DNA of 64,000 nucleotides from Sandaracinaceae bacterium (GTDB lineage Bacteria; Myxococcota_A; Polyangia; Polyangiales; Sandaracinaceae), in NCBI GenBank assembly GCA_040218145.1, contig JAVJQK010000048.1, positions 1 to 64,000 of the forward strand, written 5' to 3'. Below, one piece after another: positions 47,150 to 54,591 of this stretch (positions within the stretch are counted from its first letter, which is position 1; each line of letters begins with the position of its first letter). The translations under genes were made by a program, and so were the position numbers. The notes beneath the pieces were generated by a model. It ran no database searches. It was not told the origin of the DNA and was given only the letters and a program-made list of their open reading frames with translations.

Positions 47150-48682
47150 ATGGCGGGTGCAGCGCAATTGCCCGAACCGCTCGCGCAGGGAGACCTCGAG
47201 CGAACGCCGTTCGCACACATCCTCCTGTACGTTCACCAGCAGGCGCTCACCGGCACGCTGGTGGTGTGGAAGCCGGAGCCCGGTGAGGCGCGGCCTCGTC
47301 AAGATCGCATTCGATTCGACAGCGGCGCCCCGCAGTCGGGGCGGATGATCGAGCGGGCCTCTCGTCTCGAGCGCGCGATGCTGCCGCTCTTCGCCCGGGC
47401 CGACGGCCCGTACGCGTTCTACGCCGACACGGATCTGGTGGGCGACGGAGACGGCGTGATCGACGGCCCCGCCGACGTCCTCATGCTCATCGCCGCGTCG
47501 CTCCGCGGCTCGTCCCGCGACGAGGTGGTGTCGAGCGTGGTGACGGGCTTCGGCGAGGCGAGGCTGCGCATCCGGCGCGGCGCGGACATCGAGGCGCTCC
47601 ACCTGCTGCCGGACGAGCTGGCCACGGTGCAGCTCCTGCGCGCGGACCCGGTCGCGGTGGCGCAGCTCACGGAGCTGAGTCCGCTCGAGGCCCACCGCGT
47701 CGAGCGGCTCGTCTACCTGCTGGCGATCACCAAGTCGGTGGAGCCCTACGACGAGAGCGAGGCGACCGCGAGCGGGAGCCGCCCGAAGCAGAGCACCCCC
47801 AAGCCCGCGCCCCGCGAGCGGCCAGCCCCCCGAGAGCCAAAGCCGAGCGAGGCCCAGTCCCGCGGCGTCCCCGGCGCTCCCGACCCCGTCGAGCCGCCGC
47901 CGCCCGGGCTCTCGAGCGAGCACCGAGAGCTCTGGAAAGAGGTGGCGCAGCGCGCGGCCGAGATCGAGACCGAGAACTACTACGACATGCTCGGCGTCGC
48001 GCGGGACGCCACCGCGGCCAACATCCAGAAGGCCTACTTCGGGCTGGTCAAGAAGTGGCATCCCGACCGCGTCCCGTCCGAGCTCGCCGCGCTGCGGCCG
48101 GTGGTGGAGCGCATCTTCCGCTACCTCACGCGCGCGAGCGAGACGCTCACCGACGACGAGACCCGCGGCAAGTACCTCGCGACCGTGCAGGACGGGGGCG
48201 GCACGCCGGAGGCGGAGCGACAGCTCGGGCTGATCATCCAGGCCGCGATGGAGTTCCGGAAGGTCGAGGTCCTCATGCGCCGGCGCGAGTGGGACGAGGC
48301 GCTGGCGTTGCTCGACCCGATCCTGTCGATCAACGACGAGGAGCCCGACTACCACGCGACCCGCGCGTGGATCCTCTATCAGAAGACGAACGGCGCGGCG
48401 CAACGCGAGGTGCTCGAGCAGCTCGACAAGGCCCTGTCCTTGACCGAGGCGCACGACAAGGCGCACTACTACAAGGGCATGGTGCTCAAGCGCGCCGGCA
48501 AGCGCGACGCGGCCGCGGAGCACTTCCGGCGCGCGGCGGAGCTCAACCCCAAGAACATCGACGCCGTGCGCGAGGTCCGCCTCCTCGACATGCGCGGCTC
48601 GACGCCGCCGACCAAGCCCGGCGGCGGTGGCGGCAGCGACGGCTCCTTCTTCGGCAAGCTCTTCGGCGGCAAGAAGAAGTAG
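47150..48682 (+). CDS. DUF4388-DnaJ-TPR protein
   Basis: 510 aa. Residues 1-75: DUF4388/PATAN-type start (LERTPFAHILLYVHQQALTGTLVVW...RIRFDSGAPQSG). Residues about 275-345: J domain with YYDMLGVARDATAANIQKAYFGLVKKWHPDR including HPD. Residues about 370-480: TPR helices (EWDEALALLDPILSINDEEPDYHATRAWILYQ, AHYYKGMVLKRAGKRDAAAEHFRRAAELNP). Gly/Lys-rich tail. A combined regulator and co-chaperone adaptor widely seen in Myxococcota. Divergent from hisD; followed by a PilZ gene 48 nt downstream. Confidence 0.9.
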   Translation: MAGAAQLPEPLAQGDLERTPFAHILLYVHQQALTGTLVVWKPEPGEARPRQDRIRFDSGAPQSGRMIERASRLERAMLPLFARADGPYAFYADTDLVGDGDGVIDGPADVLMLIAASLRGSSRDEVVSSVVTGFGEARLRIRRGADIEALHLLPDELATVQLLRADPVAVAQLTELSPLEAHRVERLVYLLAITKSVEPYDESEATASGSRPKQSTPKPAPRERPAPREPKPSEAQSRGVPGAPDPVEPPPPGLSSEHRELWKEVAQRAAEIETENYYDMLGVARDATAANIQKAYFGLVKKWHPDRVPSELAALRPVVERIFRYLTRASETLTDDETRGKYLATVQDGGGTPEAERQLGLIIQAAMEFRKVEVLMRRREWDEALALLDPILSINDEEPDYHATRAWILYQKTNGAAQREVLEQLDKALSLTEAHDKAHYYKGMVLKRAGKRDAAAEHFRRAAELNPKNIDAVREVRLLDMRGSTPPTKPGGGGGSDGSFFGKLFGGKKK

Positions 48683-48730
48683 CCGGCCGCTTTTTCGCGT
48701 CGATCCGCTCGGGTCCGTAGCATTCGGGGC

Positions 48731-49156
48731 ATGTTTCAGCTGGTCCGTCCCCGTCGGCGTCGAAGCCTCCGCCGCTCCTTCCGTGCACGCTGTCAGGCCG
48801 TCCGTCTCGACGGCTTTCGTCTGTTCGGCGAGCACATCCTGGATCTGTCGCCCCGCGGCGCGCTCGTGAGCTCGGATGGCTCCGCGCACCCGGGCGACGA
48901 GATCGTGTTGAGCTTCCAGGCGCCCCACGGCGGCCCCTGGATCGACGTCGTCGGCGAGATCGCGCGCATCGTCGCCGATCGCCGCGTCGAGGATCCCGGG
49001 TTCTGCGCCGGGGTCCGCTTCGCGACGCTCGAGAAGGAGGCCCAGCAGGAGCTGCTGGTTCGCCTCGCGGGCTACCCGCCGCCCGTGCCGTCGCGTCGGC
49101 CGCCGGTGGACTACGCCGAGACGATCCGGCGCGTCGGCGCGATCACACCCAGCTGA
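48731..49156 (+). CDS. PilZ domain protein
   Basis: 141 aa. PilZ fold with RRSFRARCQAVRL (RxxxR), HILDLSPRGALVSS (DxSxxG, intact) and FCAGVRFATLEKEAQQELLVRLA. Likely c-di-GMP receptor. Its last 14 nt overlap the end of the convergent DUF2378 gene (49143-49156). Follows the DUF4388-DnaJ gene on the same strand. Confidence 0.87.
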   Translation: MFQLVRPRRRRSLRRSFRARCQAVRLDGFRLFGEHILDLSPRGALVSSDGSAHPGDEIVLSFQAPHGGPWIDVVGEIARIVADRRVEDPGFCAGVRFATLEKEAQQELLVRLAGYPPPVPSRRPPVDYAETIRRVGAITPS

Positions 49157-49787
49157 CGTCGAAGGCCAGGCTGTGGGGCCCCGCCGGCGGCGGCAGCTCG
49201 CGCGCGTAGACCCTGGACGTGACGGCGCCGAGGCCGCTGTGGATCAGCCCCTGCCAGGCCATGCGCACGTACGAGAAGCGCGCGAGGGTGACCCCGTAGA
49301 ACTCGATGCGGGCGTCCTTTCGCCCGAGCCCCACCGCGCGCGCGGCGCCTCCCTGGGCGATGCGGCCCAGCACCCGGGGCAGCTGCGGCAGCATCATCAT
49401 GACGAGATCGGCGCCGGTCGCCCTGCCGAGCGACCGGGCGACGCGCGCGATGAACGTCCGCTCGAGCCGCCGGCCGACCTCCTCGCCGATGGCGAGCTGC
49501 ACCTCGGGGTCGGCGATCAGCTGGTCCATCACGGTGTAGTGCGCATCGGCGAGCGCGAGCGGCACCCACGACGCGGCCAGCACGCTCCGGATCCCGTCGT
49601 GGTGCGCGGCGGGGAGGCGCTCGAAGTACGCGTCGGTCAGCCCGCGCGCGCGCATCGCCTGCACGGACGAGAGCACCATGGTGCCCCGGATCGCGTGAAT
49701 GGGCGGCACCGCCTCGGGCGCGCATGGCAGCCCCACGATCTCCCAGGGCTCCACCTCCCAGGACTCGACGCGTGCCACGGCGCTCAC
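49143..49787 (-). CDS. DUF2378/TIGR02265-type myxobacterial protein
   Basis: 214 aa, cytosolic. IRGTMVLSSVQAMRARGLTDAYFERLP, followed by helical core LADAHYTVMDQLIADPEVQLAIGEEVGRRLERTFIARVARSLGRATGADLVMMML and IEFYGVTLARFSYVRMAWQGLI, is the pattern of a paralogous family of unknown function seen mainly in myxobacteria, recognised by this IRGT...YF.LP start. The assignment is from memory of the family pattern, not a database check. Overlaps the convergent PilZ gene. Confidence 0.7.
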   Translation of the reverse strand: MSAVARVESWEVEPWEIVGLPCAPEAVPPIHAIRGTMVLSSVQAMRARGLTDAYFERLPAAHHDGIRSVLAASWVPLALADAHYTVMDQLIADPEVQLAIGEEVGRRLERTFIARVARSLGRATGADLVMMMLPQLPRVLGRIAQGGAARAVGLGRKDARIEFYGVTLARFSYVRMAWQGLIHSGLGAVTSRVYARELPPPAGPHSLAFDVSWV

Positions 49788-49851
49788 CTCCGATACGAAC
49801 GGCGCCCGAGCGGGGTCTCGAAGGGTGGCGTCGGCGGGCCGCCGCGCCGCT

Positions 49852-50769
49852 TCAGCGGACCGAGAGCGGGAAGGAGCGCGCCGCGGTGACGCGCGCGAAC
49901 GCGACGTCCATGCCCGCCGCGTCGAACGGCGAGAGGCGCACCCGCCGTACCGTCAGCCGGGCCGCCGCGTCCTCGAGCAACATGGCCATGTCGGCGGCGG
50001 GGATGCGGAACGATCCCTCGTCGCGCGCCAGGCAGGCCAGGGTCTGCCCCGCGGTCGAGAGCTCGATCTCCACGAAGTCCCGCGGATCTTCGCCGTCCCA
50101 CAGCAGCGTGAGCTGGTCGGACGGGGCGATCTCCGCGAGCCGACCGTCGAGGTGCGCGTAGGTCCCGTCGGCGCCGAGGAGCGCGACCCCGCCCGGGGCG
50201 GCCGGCGCGGGCACGATGACCTCGAAGGCGCCGACGTCGGCGCTGCCGTCGGCGCGGAAGCGGTACTCGTCGACCTCGCCGTCGACCTCTTCTCCGGCGG
50301 AGGGCGCGGGCAGGTTCGCGTCGCCGGCGTAGAAGACGCCCGCGAGCACGCTGGCCAGGTCCGGGAAGGTGCGGGGGGTGAGCCGCGCCTCGGTGTCGGC
50401 GACGCCAGTGCGCAGCAGGCCCACGTGCAGGGCCCCGACATCCACCAGCTCCACGTCCGCCTCGTCCGTGCCGAGCTCGGGGCTGGGCAGCGCGGCGGCC
50501 GGGTCGACGATGGCGCAGGTGCCGAGCGGGGCGGCGTCGTGGCTCCCGAGGAGCCGGAGCACGGAGTCTCCGTCGATGCCCTCGTAGCGGGCGAACGCGG
50601 CCTGCAGCGTGGTGTGGCCGTCGGCCTCCGCGGCGATCTCCGCGCGCTCCACGTGCAGCACGCCGATCGAGCCGCTGAGCGCACCGGTCTCCATTCCGGG
50701 AGAGGGCTCCACGGAGCTGCAGCCGACGAAGGCCAGCGCGAGCAGGAGGACGGAGAGACGCCTGGGCAT
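49852..50769 (-). CDS. Lipoprotein of unknown function
   Basis: 305 aa from the ATG at 50769. Lipobox LAFVGCSSV. Mature region beta-rich: GSIGVLHVERAEIAAEADGHTTLQ, DVELVDVGALHVGLLRTG, a ConA-like or DUF4397-like strand pattern (YAHLDGRLAEIAPSDQLTLLWDGEDPRDFVEIEL) and an acidic linker (EEVDGEVDEYRF). No enzyme motif, no known family. The C-terminal strand LTVRRVRLSPFDAAGMDVAFARV is followed by SFPLSVR. Solitary minus-strand gene. Confidence 0.75.
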   Translation of the reverse strand: MPRRLSVLLLALAFVGCSSVEPSPGMETGALSGSIGVLHVERAEIAAEADGHTTLQAAFARYEGIDGDSVLRLLGSHDAAPLGTCAIVDPAAALPSPELGTDEADVELVDVGALHVGLLRTGVADTEARLTPRTFPDLASVLAGVFYAGDANLPAPSAGEEVDGEVDEYRFRADGSADVGAFEVIVPAPAAPGGVALLGADGTYAHLDGRLAEIAPSDQLTLLWDGEDPRDFVEIELSTAGQTLACLARDEGSFRIPAADMAMLLEDAAARLTVRRVRLSPFDAAGMDVAFARVTAARSFPLSVR

Positions 50770-50841
50770 CGGGAGGCAGTATAGGAATGACGGGGCTCCA
50801 CCACAAGACGGCGACACTCCCGCCGCTCGATCACGGCTCTG

Positions 50842-51576
50842 TCAGACCGGGTAGAGCCGGCCCTGGCGGAGTGGCTCGATCACGCTGGACGCCCGGTCGA
50901 ACGCGTCCGGGTAGTGGATCAGCCTCATCTTGGCCCGGATCTCCGGGCTCAGCCCGGCGAGCTTCTCGTAGGGCGTGTGGGTGCCGAGGTTGGTCTCGTG
51001 CACCATCAGATCGGCCTCCGCGAGCCAGTCGATGAGCGACGGATCGAAGGCGGTGTCCGCGCTGTAGCCGAGACAGCGCCCGCCCGCGTGGATGCGGAAG
51101 GCGGTGGTCGGCACGTGATGGAGCGTCATCCGGCACTCGATCTCGAACGGCCCGACCGCCGTGCGCGTGTCGGTGTGGAGAGGCGACAGCTCGAAATAGT
51201 CGCCGAGGCTGCGTCGGGCCGGGGCGCGCGAGCCGGGCACCCAGAGCCGCTCCATGCCCGCCGCCAGGTGGCCCTGCCAGAGCCGCTCGCTCACGGCCGG
51301 GTTCGCCGCGATCACCGCGCGTCGACCGAGCACGAAGTGGTTGAAGTAGCCGTACCCCTCGAGCCCCGAGGCGTGGTCGGCGTGGAGGTGCGTCAGCGCC
51401 ACCGCCTCGACCCGGTCGAGGTCCAGGTCGACGTCGGACTCCCGGAGCATCTTGCGGATGGGGTGCGGGCAGTCGACGAGGATCCAGCGATCCTCGAAGC
51501 CGACGGCCAGACAGCTCGAGTAGTAGAGCGCGCTGAAGGCGTCGCCGACGCCGAGCGGCACGAAGGAGAGGGTCAT
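50842..51576 (-). CDS. Metallo-beta-lactamase fold hydrolase
   Basis: 244 aa. Dinuclear zinc motif HLHADH (LTHLHADHASGLEGYGY) and further ligands LHHVPTTAFRI, YSADTAFDPSLIDWLAEADLMVHETNLG, DYFELSPLHTD, IHYPDAF. The layout resembles RNase Z/YcbL/PhnP-like small-molecule phosphodiesterases rather than lactamases. Start overlaps the coaD stop (ATGA, 51573-51576). Last gene of the tetR-MFS-coaD operon. Confidence 0.88.
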   Translation of the reverse strand: MTLSFVPLGVGDAFSALYYSSCLAVGFEDRWILVDCPHPIRKMLRESDVDLDLDRVEAVALTHLHADHASGLEGYGYFNHFVLGRRAVIAANPAVSERLWQGHLAAGMERLWVPGSRAPARRSLGDYFELSPLHTDTRTAVGPFEIECRMTLHHVPTTAFRIHAGGRCLGYSADTAFDPSLIDWLAEADLMVHETNLGTHTPYEKLAGLSPEIRAKMRLIHYPDAFDRASSVIEPLRQGRLYPV

Positions 51577-52052
51577 CGGCCGAGCCTCTGCGCCAGGCGC
51601 GCGGCCACGATGGGGGGTGCGAAGTCCGAGATGTCCTCACCGCGCTCGGCCCGCTCCTTCAGCTCGCTGCTCGAGACCATCGAGAGCGAGGGCTCGGCGG
51701 GCAGCATCACGGTGGTGATCTCGGGGGCGAGGGCGCGGTTCTGCTGCGCCAGCTCGGTCTCGTACGCCGCGTCGGCCGCGCCGCGGAGGCCGCGCACGAG
51801 GACCGTGGCCCCGATGGCGCGCGCGTACTCGACCACGTAGCCGTCGGTGCCGTCCACGCTCACCGTCGGCATCGGCCCCACCGCGTCGCGCGCGAGCTCG
51901 ATGCGCTCCTCGAGCGAGAAGAGCGGCTGCTTGTCCGGGTGGACGGCGATGAGCAGGCGCACGTGCGCGAAGAGGCGCGCCCCCTCCCTGACCACCGAGA
52001 GGTGGCCGGTGGTGATCGGGTCGAAGGTGCCGGCGTAGATCGCGATGGTCAT
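51573..52052 (-). CDS. coaD: Phosphopantetheine adenylyltransferase
   Basis: 159 aa, the family's normal size. Nucleotidyltransferase motif AIYAGTFDPITTGHLSVV (T/HxGH), RGLRGAADAAYETELAQQNR and SSSELKERAERGEDIS are CoaD signatures. It transfers AMP to 4'-phosphopantetheine, the penultimate step of CoA synthesis; essential in most bacteria. ATG at 52052 overlaps the MFS stop (ATGA). Its position inside a TetR-type operon is unusual. Confidence 0.95.
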   Translation of the reverse strand: MTIAIYAGTFDPITTGHLSVVREGARLFAHVRLLIAVHPDKQPLFSLEERIELARDAVGPMPTVSVDGTDGYVVEYARAIGATVLVRGLRGAADAAYETELAQQNRALAPEITTVMLPAEPSLSMVSSSELKERAERGEDISDFAPPIVAARLAQRLGR

Positions 52053-53227
52053 GGACAGACTCCCGGGAAGGCCGCGAAGGCGCGGCGGCGAAGGGTGACG
52101 GAGAGGGCGGCGGCGACGGTGCCGATGGCGGCCGCGAGCGCGAAGAGGCCGGGGTAGCCGAGGCCCTGCGCGAGGAAGCCCGCGACCGCCGCGCCGCCGC
52201 CCGTGGCCGCGACCACCGCGCACGCCTGGAGCGTGTAGTCGGTGGCGGCGTGGTCGGCTCGGCACGCGTCCATCATGCAGGTGAAGAGCGCCGCGGTGGC
52301 CATTCCCGCGAAGAGGTGCTCGGCGCCCACCAGGACGTGCAGGAGCGCGGTGTCCGGGTGCGCCGCGAGCCAGGCGTAGCCCGCGAGGCCGACGGCCTGG
52401 AGCGCGGCGAACGACGCGAGCGCGCGGCCGCGGCCGAGCGGCTTCATCAGGGCGCCGCCCACGAGCGCCCCGACGAGCCCCGCCCCGAAGCCGACCTCAC
52501 CCAGCAAGACGCCGACCTCCGCGACGCCGAGCCCCCGGTCGACGAGCATGGGCCGCAGCATGGAGGTCGCGAGCGCGTCCCCGAGCTTGTAGACGAGCAG
52601 CAGCGTCAGCCACGTGGCCACGCCCGGCCGGCGCGTGGCCTCGGTGAGCGACGCGAGGGAGGTGGTGGAGGGACGCGCGACCCGAGGCGGCTCCCGGAGG
52701 AAGAGCACCGGGAGCGTCGTGATCGTGAGGCCGAGCGCGAGGAGCCGCAGGGTCGCGCTCCAGCCCAGCTGACCCATCGCGACGAGGAGCACGCCGCCGC
52801 CCACGATCATGCCCACCCTGTATCCCGCGACCTGCACCCCGTTGCCCAGGCCGCGCTCCTCGCGCGAGAGCACGTCGACGGCGAGGCCATCCGTCGCGAC
52901 GTCCTGCGCGGCTGCGAAGAGGTTGGTCGCGAAGAACGCGGCGAGCACGAGGGCCCAGGCGTCGTCGGGGGCGAAGGAGAGGAGCAGCAGCCCCACCACG
53001 CTCACCGCCTGGAGCGGCACGATCCACGCGCGCCGGCTGCGGGCCCGGTCGAGCGTGGGCGCGAGCACGAACTTGAGCGCCCAGGGCAGCGCGAGGAGCG
53101 ACGAGAGCCCGATCAGCTCGAGCGAGACCCCGGCCTCCCTCATCTTCACGGGCAGCGCCTGGGTGAAGAAGCCGAAGGGCAGGCCCTGCGCGAGGTAGAG
53201 CGCGCCGAGCACGAAGAGCCGCCTCAC
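52049..53227 (-). CDS. MFS transporter, AmpG-like
   Basis: 392 aa from a GTG at 53227 forming a GTGA overlap with tetR. About 12 hydrophobic helices. Opening VRRLFVLGALYLAQGLPFGFFTQALPVKMREAGVSLELIGLSSL, DRARSRRAW and AAQDVATDGLAVDVLSREERGLGNGVQVAGYRVG match AmpG/acetyl-CoA-transporter-type MFS proteins. AmpG proteins import muropeptides; others carry acetyl-CoA-like substrates. The nearby coaD hints at CoA precursors but this is inference. Regulated probably by the TetR protein encoded just upstream. Confidence 0.88.
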   Translation of the reverse strand: MRRLFVLGALYLAQGLPFGFFTQALPVKMREAGVSLELIGLSSLLALPWALKFVLAPTLDRARSRRAWIVPLQAVSVVGLLLLSFAPDDAWALVLAAFFATNLFAAAQDVATDGLAVDVLSREERGLGNGVQVAGYRVGMIVGGGVLLVAMGQLGWSATLRLLALGLTITTLPVLFLREPPRVARPSTTSLASLTEATRRPGVATWLTLLLVYKLGDALATSMLRPMLVDRGLGVAEVGVLLGEVGFGAGLVGALVGGALMKPLGRGRALASFAALQAVGLAGYAWLAAHPDTALLHVLVGAEHLFAGMATAALFTCMMDACRADHAATDYTLQACAVVAATGGGAAVAGFLAQGLGYPGLFALAAAIGTVAAALSVTLRRRAFAAFPGVCP

Positions 53228-53826
53228 GACGCACCTCGCAGCAGGCCGTCCGCCATGGCGCGCACGGTCTCGGCCGCGCTCCCCTCCGGGATGGCGCCGG
53301 GCGCGATGACGGAGAGCCGAAACGCGCCCTCGATGGCGGCGAACAGGCCCGCGGCCAGCCGGGGCGCGTGCTCCGGGTCGGCGCCCTCCGCGCGGAGCGC
53401 GTCTTCCACGAGCGTCGTCAACACGCCGAGCTGGACGCGGACCACCTCCCGGTAGGCCTCGCCCACCTTGGGCTCGGTGAGCGCCTCGGTCCCCAGCGCG
53501 ACCCAGCACGCGACGGCGTCCGGGTCGGCGCCCTCCCCGGCCGCGAGGTGCGCGTCGAGGAAGGCGTGCAGCCTCGCCCGGGGCGTCGCGGCCTGGCTGG
53601 CGCGCGCCTCGAAGCGGACGCGGACGGCGGCGGCGATGCGCTCCACCAAGGCGAGCAGGATCTCCTGCTTGTTGCGGAAGTGGTAGTGCACCAGCCCCGG
53701 GGTGAGGCCGGCTCGAGCGGCGATGGCCGAGACGGAGGCCTTGGCGTACCCGCGCGCCGCCATCACGCGGAGCATCGCCTCGACGATCTCTCCACGGCGC
53801 TCGGTGGTGTTGCTCGGTCTCGGCAT
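53224..53826 (-). CDS. TetR family transcriptional regulator
   Basis: 200 aa from the ATG at 53826. N-terminal HTH: REIVEAMLRVMAARGYAKASVSAIAARAGLTPGLVHYHFRNKQEILLAL, a textbook TetR start (residues 12-60). C-terminal part is an all-helical ligand/dimer domain (ADPDAVACWVALGTEALTEPKVGEAYREVV) of the BetI/TetR_C type. A palindrome overlapping its own promoter (53835-53848) suggests autorepression. It heads an operon with the MFS transporter, coaD and an MBL hydrolase, so it may respond to the transported compound. Confidence 0.93.
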   Translation of the reverse strand: MPRPSNTTERRGEIVEAMLRVMAARGYAKASVSAIAARAGLTPGLVHYHFRNKQEILLALVERIAAAVRVRFEARASQAATPRARLHAFLDAHLAAGEGADPDAVACWVALGTEALTEPKVGEAYREVVRVQLGVLTTLVEDALRAEGADPEHAPRLAAGLFAAIEGAFRLSVIAPGAIPEGSAAETVRAMADGLLRGAS

Positions 53827-53832
53827 GACAGT

Positions 53833-53861
53833 AAGTTGGGCGACCAACCAATAAAAGTCAA
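53833..53861 (-). promoter_or_regulatory. tetR promoter with candidate TetR operator
   Basis: On the minus strand TTGACT (53861-53856), 17-bp spacer and CAACTT (53838-53833) form a promoter with a good -35 and a poor -10. The palindrome GTTGG-gcga-CCAAC (53835-53848) covers the spacer and -10, an ideal place for an autorepressor. Confidence 0.6.
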
Positions 53862-53934
53862 GGCGCAGATCGCGACGCAACGAACGAGCGGCGGAGACCT
53901 GCAGAGAGTCGGGCTGCGGTCGTATGCTCTGCGC

Positions 53935-54402
53935 GTGGTCTTCTCCCCCGAACAGGTGGTCATCCATGCGCACGACGAAGCGGTCGTCGTCGCCGTCTGG
54001 GAGAACGTGCTCGTGCAGTATCGGCGGGGGCCGATGACCGAGGCGATGCTGTCGCACATCGCGTCTCTCGTCCGCGCGACCAACGCCAAGCGCACGGGAC
54101 CGGCGGGCGCGCTCTCGCTCCTGGACGAGGCCGCGCCGGTCCCCGACGCGTCGATGCGCCGGCGCCAGTCCGAGGTCATCGGCGCGCTGATGAAGGACGG
54201 ACGAAACCACGTCGCGGTGGTCACCGCGGGCCAGGGCATCGCCAGCTCGATGATGCGGTCCGTGGCGCGGCTCCTCTACCGCGGCACGGGGCGCGTGACG
54301 GTGGTCGGCACCGACGAAGAGGCGATCAGCTGGCTGGCAGAGCGGGTCGGCCGTGAGCGCTCCGACCTGTCGGCCTTCGCCCAGCACGTGCGCGCGCTGT
54401 AG
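53935..54402 (+). CDS. STAS-like small protein of unknown function
   Basis: 155 aa from a GTG at 53935 (VVFSPEQVVIHAHDEAV), the first start in this frame after the tetR promoter region. Strand-helix pattern EAVVVAVWENVLVQYRRGPMTEAMLSHIASLVRATN, ARGRNHVAVV-type strand (DGRNHVAVVTAGQGIASSMM), VTVVGTDEEAISWLAERV. It shares this layout with the protein at 40294-40686 and looks SpoIIAA/STAS-like. Divergent from tetR. No ribosome-binding site is obvious, so the start is uncertain. Confidence 0.65.
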   Translation: MVFSPEQVVIHAHDEAVVVAVWENVLVQYRRGPMTEAMLSHIASLVRATNAKRTGPAGALSLLDEAAPVPDASMRRRQSEVIGALMKDGRNHVAVVTAGQGIASSMMRSVARLLYRGTGRVTVVGTDEEAISWLAERVGRERSDLSAFAQHVRAL

Positions 54403-54591
54403 CGCTGCGGGTTCGCGGGTGCGATGCAGCCCCTCTGCCAGAGCTCGCGCTCGGACTCCGAGCGCACGTCACGAGTTGGTGAGCGTGTGTCCCCGACGGG
54501 CGACGGAGGGATCGGGTCGGGGCCGCGATCCGGCCGCGACTGTCCTGCCCCTCGGACGAACCCGGCACTACGGTGTGGCGGAGGGGGCAAG

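Noticed and set aside
52049-53851. 600-codon frame joining tetR region to the MFS transporter
   Set aside because: The first part is an out-of-frame reading of tetR. The GTGA overlap at 53224-53227 gives a natural MFS start.
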